Positions 21,643 through 33,700 of a stretch of 64,000 nt of DNA are shown here, in pieces. Below the pieces are notes generated by a model that saw nothing but the letters and a program-made list of their open reading frames with translations, was not told the DNA's origin and did not search any database. The stretch is from Mytilus californianus (lineage: Eukaryota > Mollusca > Bivalvia > Mytilida > Mytilidae): positions 48,838,884 through 48,902,883 of the forward strand of contig NW_026262712.1 of assembly GCF_021869535.1 (NCBI RefSeq), in the 5' to 3' direction. Every line of letters begins with the position of its first letter. Position 1 is the stretch's first letter. A program made the translations under genes and the position numbers.

Positions 21643-21709
21643 ATGTTTCATTTGTTGTGTATCCTTTGCGTTACAATTGTATTGCTTTGCAAAGTTTCAG
21701 AAACTAAAG
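21643..21709 (+). CDS. Gene B exon 1: signal peptide
   Basis: Encodes MFHLLCILCVTIVLLCKVSETK, a hydrophobic leader with probable cleavage after SET or before the first CTLD residue. Donor AAAG|GTAGGA, phase 1. An ATG 13 nt upstream is out of frame. The exon layout matches gene C exon 1 (61 nt, also phase 1). Confidence 0.85.
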
Positions 21710-24700
21710 GTAGGATTTATACGTGTTTGTTTATCTTTTATTTATTCTACACTTCATGCTATTAAGTAAAGTTGATCGAAATCTTAATATTTGTATTTCG
21801 TTAATGACGAATAACACTAAAATCACGATATTAAGAAAGCCTGTTTAAATATACTATTTGGTTAAAAAACTTATTTGATTTTACTTTACTCATATACTCT
21901 TTTTCATTATTTTTAAAAATGAATTAACTGTGACAGTCTTGCTTTGTTTTAGGAGAACCAACACGTGCATTTTTAACTAACAGTACCTTTAGTTGGTCTG
22001 ATGCAATCGGCAAGTGTAGACTGATTCAAAATGAAACGACTATTCCTTATTCGCAATCCCCGACAGGACTGGGATGGACGAATATATCCGCAGAATATTT
22101 ACCCTGGGTAGAGTATTTAGGTAAGAACATTCCGAGTATATGTTGTTAGATTGTTTGAAGTAGTACATGTATGTTTTAATCTGGACAGTATCATTTACTT
22201 GGGTGGTTGTTAATCGTTTTCTAAAACCATATGCCCTTACATTTAGTTACATCCGTAAATTCTTTCTCAAATTCAATGTGAATTTTGAAATGTTCTATCA
22301 GTAATCAACATCGATCACCCTCATTTGTAAATTGTACAGAAACAAAATCTTTTAATATCCATTTTCGAAGTGTTACTAACCTATACTAAAATATTCAAGT
22401 GAATTAATGTTGCTTCATATGTGTATTTATTGCTTATCAAATATGATAAAACCGCTAGAATGTTTTTAGTTGGACAAACGATCTCTCGTATGACCGACAT
22501 TATTTAAATGACAGATTTTTTCAATATCTTTTCAATTGAACTATGTTACTGACTACCCCTATAAAGCTAACATTTGATTAGTTTGGATAGTTTGTCCTAT
22601 TGGTTCAATGGTGGTTTTTTTTTCTAATTAATCTTTTTTGTATTTTTTTTGGTATTGTCCAACTGTAGTTGGGTTTTCAGCAATCTACTGTCGACTGATG
22701 ATATAAAATTCTTACTTTTACAGTTTTAACTATGTACCTCTCCAAAAAAAACATGAAATGTAGGAATTGAACGTGTATATATGCGTATGTGTGTGTGTGT
22801 TCTCAGTAACGGTTGTTTTGGTTTTTTTTTTTTTTCAAAACCGGTTACTTATACTGTGAACGCACTATGTAGTGATCCGTTTTGAGTAAATACGATTCCC
22901 AAAGGTTTTTCTGTTGCCTTGAGTAGTCCGATTAATCGAAGTATGAAATTTAAATATCGGTACATTACTGTTGCCTACACTTATCGACAATGCAGATTAT
23001 TACAGAAATTCAAATTTTGTTGTTGTCTCCTTGCCAGCCAGCCACCTTACAGTTCTCATTTCAATCTTATATTTGTATACATATATATTACAATATGTAA
23101 TTTGGATTTGACTTTTTTATATTAAGTGATATTTAATCAATCGCGGTGGTGTTATGATTTTGTTCCCGCTGTATATGCATGATATTTGTTTAACATTTCT
23201 AAAACAAAAAATAAAACAATGAAATGAAATGAAGAAGTATGTTTTTGCATTCTATCATTGCATGTAATTATATAATAAAACAAGATCTTCAATATAAAAT
23301 ATATCGACAGAATATTAGAAAGGAAAGAAGTATTCTCAACGCTATGGACAGTTCAAGATAATTGAATATCATATACATTAGGCATTAAGCTACAGTCTTT
23401 TGAACATGGATCCATTTTCAATTTCATTTGTTAAATTGAAACGTAATCTTATTGACAACCCTGGTTGAATAAATCATCACAATATACTTGTTTTCCTGAA
23501 GAAAGATTGGAAGTAAGAGGTACAGAAATCTGTTTAGTCAAATATCTATACGACCTGGTTAAATATTGTCTTAATGAGGATGTTTGTGGACTTTAAGCAA
23601 CCAGCACAGAAACAGGGTATTTGAATCGTCATCTTTGTGTTAATACCAAAGGAGAGGCGTCAGTTTTGCTGTGAATTCCAAGTTTTTTTTAGTTAATCGT
23701 TCCAATTGTCTGCATATAGGAACAATTTTGTGTGAAGCTTTGTCTTTTCGATTAATAAAATAAATGTCGTGAAGCGAAAATGAAGCATCTACTACTACTG
23801 GACTCCAGTTTTAGTGCATCTGATTCAGGCTTGATCTATTCCGGAATAGTCCTCAATTGCATCCTCTAGTAACCTGGAGTACTATTTCAAGTTGATGGGC
23901 AGGGGAAATTGCTATTTAGGACTTAAACAATAGATGAAATAAACATCTACAGAGGTTAGTACTCATTATACGTATCACCGACAAAGTACAATAACGATAG
24001 CGTTTCATCATCGCAAACATGCATCTCGATAGATTTAAAGTATTATATTTGAATTATCTATCAGCTGTAGTACGGTGGAACATAAGTCGTAAAAATAAAG
24101 ATTAAGATAGCATTCCACTATTAAATGTGTGATGTAAGTTCTATATACCCATCATGCCCATTAGTAATACGATGTAAAATGTCAGTCATAGAGTTGACAC
24201 AAATCAAGACGTATTATATGTTTCTTATATTTCATTGGTGTAGTCGTCAACCACGAGCTCGATCGGAATATAATAGACTAAGGTTTAGAATGAGCATAAT
24301 ACTTCCCTACTTCAGTTCCATATATCATTGAATCATATTTGTATTGTTTATATACAGGGTGCTTCAAGATGTGGGAAGGAAAAGGCTTAAATGCCATACA
24401 AAAACATGTTACAGATGGTGAACAGCTTAAAGAATGTATTTTACGCTGCGAGGAGTATCAATTTCTTGGTTTGCAGGTAATAAGTAGTAGAGGAAGGTTC
24501 AAATATGTATGAGTGGAAGTTAAATCTTTATATTATTATTTTGCATATTCATAATAACTTACTTCGTTCAGAAAGAGTCACATGTTGAACTGGATTTTTA
24601 AGGGCAAAAAAACAACAGATAGAAAAGTGATATTGCACAGTAATAATAAAAATATAAAAAAATATATAAAAAAGCTCAATCCTTTGCTTTGCAATCGTAC

Positions 24701-27700
24701 CAGCCAATAATTCATTTATTCATTTCTTGTTTTGCTCTATTTTCAGTGTATTGATTGATTTTAGCCTTTGTATGTGGTCAATACATCCTCGTATAGACCT
24801 CATAAAAAGGCTACAGTTGTAAAATAATGCTTTTAATTTGTGATAATTTCACTGAAATGTAATTAAATTTTCGTATTACTTCAAAATTACGCTGATGTAG
24901 TAGGGAATTAAAAAGAGCAAGTTATAAGTACATATTTTGGCAGTAACATGACTCATGGGTGCTGTTTGATTTATAAATACAACTCCGTAAGAATACGAAA
25001 TGTGAAAATTTACGATAATCAATTATTCGGCCCTTAATAAGCTTAGGGCCGGATACAAAATTATACTGTTAGACAGTGGATATTAACATATGACAAAATC
25101 ATTATAATTTATAGTATTGTTATGTTTATAAACTTGTATTGAGCATAGACGAAAAACTGTCATTTCATGAATACTTTTCTAACATGCAAGCATGTGTATG
25201 TTAATGCTACTGATTACACCGCTAGACGAAATAGATAAAAAAAATGGTTTCCGCTTAGAATTTCTAAACAAATATATAACATTTAATATAAACATTTCCT
25301 GCTTATGTCTCAACTGGAACATTCTAAACGCAAGTGTTAAAAATATGATACATGTATACATTTCAGGCAAATTCATCGCAGTGTGAAGAATCTCAGCTGT
25401 TATTAACGAAACAAACGTTTTTTTTTTTTAGTTTTCAATAGAAGTGGCACTTTCGCTTTTCCGATGTTAAAAAAAGTTGTTCAGTAATAATACTTGATAA
25501 TTCATTTATAACATGGACAAAAAGTTTTTTTGATAATTTTTATGAACAGAAACAGTTCAGTATCGAAAAGCAATTGTAGATCTTGTAAACATTATGTAAT
25601 ATTTATCTTTATTTTTCTCAACACAACAACTCAAAGGATATGTCCGCGTCGTATCCTTATTTTAATGAGCTTAAGGGATCAACTCTCTTCAGATTATTTT
25701 CACACATTGACCTGCTGTATATTCATAGCGATACGGAAGGACCAACATTTCACCTATTAACATTGATGAACAAATGTGCATGCATTTTGTACCTCAGAGA
25801 CAAGCTTGTAATCAGCGAAAAAAATTATCTTTTCTGATGTTTTTAATAATTCGTCAATGTGGAAAAATATTATATTTGTTTTATTCAGAGATCCATAATT
25901 GATGAAGCTAGCGTAACGACAAATTAATGCGAACAGCGGTATTTTCTGTACCTACTGCAATTTTGGTTTAATGTACACTGTGATAATCACACATAGAAAA
26001 GGATAACAATTAATAACATATTATATATATTTGTTTATTTTCGTACATTATATTTATATTTGTAATAAATGTACCACATTTTCTGTTCTTGTAGAAATCG
26101 TTATGTATCTGCCTACGTAATTTCACACTAACAGAGGAATTTATTGAGACCCATTGTGATAGAAACGTGACAACATGTTCCGGGGATCGGTTTGCCTTTT
26201 GTGGAAAGGAAGACGGAAATGGTTACCTTTCTGTGTATAAAAAAGGTATTTCCCACATACACGTGTGTCCACATTAAATATTACAAATAAGTTGAAAAAC
26301 AAATGATGGCTAGATTGTCAAGTTAGAGACAACCATCCATGACCATCCATATAATAGTTATAAGTTTAAGCTATATGTACAAGCAATTCATTTGATGCTT
26401 TCATTATCTGTTATACTCACACATTACAGCATGTTCTATGTTTTTGATATGTTATGCCCGTCCTCATTGATGGTATGTATACTTATACCATGTTTAGCAT
26501 ACAAAAAGGGATATTCTTTAAATTGTTTGATAGAATCAGTTCACCATGAGGTTAAAATAGAAAATATAAACATTATTAAAATGCCTTTGCAAATTGTAAA
26601 CCATTGAGGCTTGAACGCATCTCCGCGAAATAATCATTTTTCAGCCTGATAAAAACACTAAAAACATCATATATTTTCTCAAAAACTAAAATAAGAACAT
26701 TGTGCCGCGAAAGAAGTAAAGCAAATTATCTATAACAAAGATTGTGCAAGAAAACGATTTAATTTGGTGTGAATACAAATAAAATAGCACATTTGAAATG
26801 AAGTCCTCGTTTTCTTGTCATACAAAATATTGCTTTCAAATCTTATATTTACAACCGAAGTAAATGATGGATAAACATTATATATAAAATTACAATAAAC
26901 AAACAACCGTATTGAATTTCAATTAAATTTGTGACAAAAGTGCATTGCATATTTTTTCCAACAAACAAACGCACGTTCTATAAAACTAAGAAGGCTTCGC
27001 TATGTTAATTTTATACTAAGACATAAAGATCTTACTTATAGGAGTATTTCCTTGTTTAGATATCTCAGTTTTCATGTTTTGTAACATTTCCCCTAGTTAA
27101 GCCATTCACTTTCAAAGTAAACAGAGCTTGGCGCATTTTACGGCACCATGATTAAGTGCAGAAACTTCAAGGAAGGAATTACAGAAGTAAATGTAAGAGC
27201 AATTCGGAAAATTTGTTCTAAAAGTTACCGATTCATTTATCTAGTCCCAAAGGAGTGCCAGACAAATCAAGGTCAAAAGTCACGGTTTATGTCTTATTTC
27301 AATATGACTAAACGGCGATGTTAGTAATACATCATGAGACAACATCCAAAACGACAAGATAACAAGCGTGATCTAGGTGTCACCAGGTTAGATTTTATCT
27401 GTTCTTATATATGCTACAAATCATATAGTGAGACTTATCAGTGATTTTTAACGATGGTTTGCCATCCTAATTGATTTCTCTGGTGTTTGTATATTGATTA
27501 GCAATGTTAACACTTTCATGCAGTTTTAGTGCCGTAGAACTGTGATCCGTTATAATTGAAGTGGAAACTCGTTGAAATCGGGAATATAAAGTTTAGCTCC
27601 ACCATAGCTTATTTGTTCATATAATCGTAAGCTTGTTTTATTTGTATGTTCTTAAGTAAATGTTGATGATACATATGGTAACATTGGAAACTGCTTGTTT

Positions 27701-30700
27701 GTAAACACAAGTAATTCAAACGATTTCAAAGCCAAGGAATGCTCAACAAAATTCCATCACATATGTTTGAATTGTAAGTATATGTATACTGTAAGGCATC
27801 AGCTACTAGATATAATGTAAACATTTCTATGTCGATTTTGTGACTGTAGTTTACTATACATGTATATATGAGTAGAAAATATGATACACATCTATAGAAC
27901 TCACGGCAGTAAAAAATCTATACTTTCATCAGCAACCGTAAAACAAGTTGTTGGTTATAATATCAATCGGGTAAATGAAGTGTAACACGTGATAAAACGA
28001 GACAGTTTCTACACGTAAACAGTTTGTGAGTAACTCTTGAGTAAACGAAAATCATAACTAATAATTAGTAGGTCGACATAAATGTGGTAGACCTCACTTC
28101 GAGACCAACAAAGGAACGAAATAGAAGTAGTAAGTCTTCCGCGAAACCAACAAACATGACCCATATAAAAATAGAAGACCTAACCAAAAGTGACTCATTT
28201 AATGCATAAAATACAAAATTACCTCATTTTGAGATCTTACCACACCTACTACATTTCTTAAGGTTAATCTTGCTGGTTCAACGTCTATGAGGGACTAAAA
28301 AGGACGAAATTGTTTCCAAAATTTAATTTTACTGCTATAAATATATTTGTGTGTGACTACCTTAACATGCGGTGGGAAAGAGAGTGAGAGAAATGCTAAT
28401 GAAATATGATACACAGAATATAGATGATTATACTATTTACAAACATCATCCCGGAGCACCCCTGTGATTCCAGTATGATATGTACTTAACTACGTTTCCA
28501 ACAACCCTATACAAATCAAGTATATAATACTGGTTACATTCTTCAATGAAGGTAAACGTAGACTAGTGAGATGAGAATTACTTTGTAACCGGAACGTTAT
28601 ATTAAAAAACAAGAAAAAAGCCAAGAAATTACAAGTTATTTATCATATATAACTGTTGCAATATATTTTGGCTTATCTATATTTAGTTTAGAAAGTTACA
28701 ATTCCTTTACCGTTCAAAATTCGACAATTACCTTTGTGGCTTAGCATATTTTCCTAGTGATTTTATGGCACATGTTAAAGGAAAGATTAATTTGAAATCC
28801 ATGACTGTAACATTATTTACCTTCAAAATCGAATTACTAGCATTACAGAAACGGGAAATGAAAAGTGGAGTTAAAAATATTCCCACTTGAAAATCAATTT
28901 CGTTTTGTCTAGACACAACATGTACCCTATTTGTTACTGCACCTTATAGTTTGTCTGAATACCAGACAATTTCAATGTTATATATTAAGACTTTAAAAGA
29001 GAGACATAATAAAGATGTTCGAGGGATAATACTGTGAAAAATAATAATTTTAAAATGTAAACTGTTTCAGCTAATGAGACTGGATTCAATCTGCAAAGTA
29101 CAACTAAGTCTAATTGGAAAGATGCCTTTGGTTACTGCAAAAACCTGGCAAGCTATAATTTAGTTAGAGGCAAAATAAATACAATAAACGTTTTAGAATC
29201 ATTTTGGCTTTCTAATACCAGACGATGGACAAGAAAAAGAGGTGAGTATATGTATATAAACTCATCATAGATACTAGGAACACAATTGTGTACGCCAGAC
29301 GCGCAGTCTTTTGTATGGCAGTATTAAATTCTGTTTGATATCGCATATTGTCCTACCGAGCGTTTAAAAATACCATTGTTAGACCATTATCTGTTTCTAT
29401 CGTTTGTTGTACTTTTTCCCCTTTGTTACCATATTAAAATTTAACAAGTTTCTAGATCTGTTCGTTGTAATTGTTTGGTTGTTCTTCCGATCAAGTCCAC
29501 GTGGTTCTATAGGATATCTGGCAATAAACTTTTAGTGCAATAAAAGCTAGTCCTACTATACCACCAGAAAGAGTTTACGGGAAGACAGTCTTCATATGTT
29601 GTAAATGAACATCCAATTTGGATTTTTAACACGATATAATTCCATGTATTCAAACGTTTTAAATATCTAAAATTTAATTGTCGACAATGGAGAAATGTTT
29701 CCGTAGCGATTGTGTAGTTGATATTATATATCGTCCGGTTGAAGCTATATTTCAGGTGACCATTAACGGTCACTTAATTGATCTGCAAGAAAACTGTAAC
29801 TTCCTTGTCATATTGATAAAATGTCGAAACCGGAGAACTTCGAAGACTTAATGATGTCAAAATTAAATTTTCACAAAAGAAAACCAGAGACAAAGCCAAC
29901 AACATTTGGATCAACCAGGATTGATTCATAGTATGCATAGATAGTGATGCAAGAGTCCTACATGGAACTGTAATATAATAAAATACATTTCAAAAATATA
30001 AGATAGATTTTTTGTATCCATCTTAAATGAAAAATGAATGTCATTGCAACATATAACCTGTCGATATAACACGTAACCAGCTTTTTCTCGTAAATTAAGG
30101 CGACAGTATGTCAAACCAATGTTCAAATCCGGTAAATCGATTTAAAAGAGACAAATCAAGGTAACAAACAAAAACTGAGGAAGCCGCATGAACTCCAAAA
30201 GGAGCGAGACCGGTTGCATCCACAGGGTAAGCATCTCCTGCTATGCATGTAACCCGTCATTAAAAAATCACATTCAATCAAAAATGTGCCAATAGGGAAT
30301 ACGGCACAATTGATAAAAATACAGATAAGACCATCACTCCGTTATTTAAAGATTTAAGAACTCTAAAACATGTCGCATGTGAGTAATTCGTATATGACAA
30401 CTTCAGCAAAAAGGAGTTTGATAGTCCTGTCAAGGTAAATACCCAAACAGAATTTTAGAGAGTTTGGTTTTCTTTATGTGTGTGTGTGTTCAATTGATAG
30501 TAGGCATGACTGATGATATGATAGTCTTTTGTAAACCGTAACCGTTTCAAAATATTATACCAATGTGCAGTTAAAGATAACCGCCACACACAATAAAATG
30601 GATACTGAGCAAATGACATGTTTATAGGATATACACTTATTAAAGATCATTCTTTAAACCAGTTCAACATAATTGAATATTATAGAACAAATATATAATG

Positions 30701-33700
30701 ATCCTTCCTAAACTTTGTTTTTTATTTTAAATTTCAACCAAACTTTGACTAAACGTGAAATAAACTTTACGAAAATTATTATAATATTCTTAACGTTTAT
30801 CGATATGAAATTAAGAAGATTTGATATAACTGCCAATGAGACAACTATCCACCAGAGACCATAAGACGTCGATATAAGCAACCATAAGTCACAGTACGGC
30901 ATTCATCAATGTGCAATATCCATACCGTGTAGTAGAGCTTTCTTACATTTTGACGAAAGGTACGAACGAAGGTAAAGGGAGCATGCATTTAATTTACATT
31001 CCCACGATAACACTTGGAAGTTGGATTCTACATTTTATCCGATAAAACGGTCTTCTATTCTTAATAACATGTATCTTTTTAAATTTCAGCATATCGCAGA
31101 TAAACACGAATTTAATATCTGTATTAAAATAAAGAAAAATCGTTTAAAATAGACTTACGTCCGATACGTTGATTATGTTATCCACAATTACACATATTTG
31201 CACGGGAATTGTTCAAGCATGCTTTTTTTAAATGTTAAAACAGAGACTTAAAATAAGACTCTTGTTTAAACCATTAACATCTTAATGAAATTCTTGCAGT
31301 ATGATACTCTAAATTTAATGACAGAATTCGTAATTATTTTTATTTTTTAACGAGTATGTCATCATCAAATTGTCAACGGGGATCATCAAGATTTGCCAGA
31401 CAAAGAAACTACAATGTATTGAAAAATGTACTTTAAAAAACCTGGTAGAAGGAAACATAAAAAAGGATGAAGTTTTTCCAATAATAAAAAGGTTAAATGA
31501 TAAACAAAAAATATTGCGACACTTGCGATTATAATAAGCAAATGTTTAACGGAATAAAACCTATACCCCCCCCCCCCCCCCCACCCCCCCCCCCTCTGAA
31601 AATTAAATGATCGTTTGTATTCCCCAAATGATTTTTAGTCTGTTTAAAACTAGTTATATTTTCAGTTAATGCACGACTTATTCTATCTCATTCTTTTAAA
31701 CGCCGTTAATTAGTTTAAAATCATTTATTACTTGTGGACCAAGCAGTGATGCACTTAACATTTACAGAAGATGTTAACACGAGCGAACATGTGAAATCCC
31801 ATGCCAATTCCAGGGGAATAATTAACACACACATACACCCTCACAAACAGCTTTGATTTAGACAATCATAGGATAAATATTTACGAGATGACAGCAAAAC
31901 AGTCCAAACTGTATAACAAACGTTTGGAGGTCCAAAAACCAAAAAGACAAACAATCAACAAATTGTACTGAAAAACCCGGAAAACTTAGGTGTCGCAGAA
32001 GTTTAAAACGTATCTGTCTCTGGCATAGTTGTGCATATAATAGACCAAGGCTAGGAGTATGTCTGCCGAGTGGATACAGATCGGGTGCTCCCACTCCTAA
32101 ATCCGCCATCGAGCTCTAGTTACAGATCAAATAACTATGGATCTTGTTTTGTTCATTTACATACACAATTGAACAACTGGATGAGTAAAAGACCCCCAGT
32201 ATATATTTTGAGTGTCATTTTTTTCGATTTTACTATTTTGGGGGTTTCAAAATTTACAATTTAGAAAGATTATTTTTTTATTTTTATTTTTTTTTGGGGG
32301 GTGTAGTTGAGCACACCTTTTTTTACGGGATATTTTTCTTCTTCTGACGAGTCTGTGTTTAGCAAATTTTGTTAAGTTATCTCCTTCACCCTGTTTTTTT
32401 TATATATATTTTTACATCGTACGTTCCTATGTTGCACGACTATCTTTTTGACACTTGTCGTAGCATGCAGTGTTTTAATCCTTGATTGGCAAATATTGAG
32501 GAGAAACGCAAATATTGAGGAGAAACGCAAACTTAGTCCCATGATCGCCTTGATTCAGATTACATAAATATGTTTAATTTTAAGAATAATTCAAAATAAA
32601 GGATCCCTCCACCATGTCTTACGTATGATTCGTCAAGCGTACGTATTTTTCGTCAAATTGTAAGAAAGCTCTAGTAAGTATTTAAGGACCCTCTAGTCCA
32701 TTTTTATTCGGATTTTACCTTTTCATCTTAATTTTTTTTTTTTAAATAATTGACTATATCTAGAAAACTCTTGTATAGTTTTAAATTCTTCGAGTCTATC
32801 CTCTCGTTTACACCATATACTTATTATTGATGCAATATAATTCCACAACTATATTTGATTAGAATTCTTAGATGCAGCAGAATATCCTGAATTTTGTGTT
32901 GCTGCCAGAATAAGACAAAATGGTGATGTTAAAAGATCAATCCGTAGATGTAGAAAACGTCTACCCGGGCTTTGTATTGAAGTTGGAAAGACGGTTTCTG
33001 ATATACCTTCAAAAATGTCTTCTACACTGTCACCAGTTAATACATTTTCTCGAAGATTGGATAAAACTTCTTCATTTCTACGAAGTAATACACTTCAAGG
33101 TATAACTATATCTACGTACTCCGCTTCACAAAAAAGTACATTTTTATCTCAACTTGGATCAACATCTCCAGCTCTGAAGGAAACTACCGGTAGATCCAAA
33201 ATGGTACCAAAAACAACTTCTCCTTCTCGGGATATTCAGGAAAATACATTTCCAGTTCTTGTAGAATCTCCTTCTTCAGATGTACCGGGTAAAGATGAAA
33301 TAGATGTTGTTTCAGGTAACGACCAACTAGCTATATATACGCTATATTTCTTTTAAGTGTTTCACTTTATATAATTCTTATAAGATTTGCATATTAGAGA
33401 ATACGTTGATATGATTGGTTGAGAGGACTTCCGGTAGTTGTTCTTGTAAACAAGATGGCGGCGATAATAAAACAATCCGGATTGACGTTAACAAAATTTA
33501 TTCAAAGTTCAATCTGCGTTAATAGTTAAATTAAATAGTAAACACAAACCATTCGTTTCAATGATAATAAGATTTTTTGTAGTTTATTTTTATCAGATTG
33601 CAAATTTCATGGAGTACATATTTTTGCGTTAACCAACAAATATATTCATGCGCCAGGCCTATTCAATGACACAAATATACAATTAACGTGTGATAGAGGT

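Noticed and set aside
31850-32110. 83-aa minus-strand ORF (MADLGVGAPDLYP...)
   Set aside because: It lies in a block that looks like a dispersed repeat in a gene B intron; no domain or conservation is visible.
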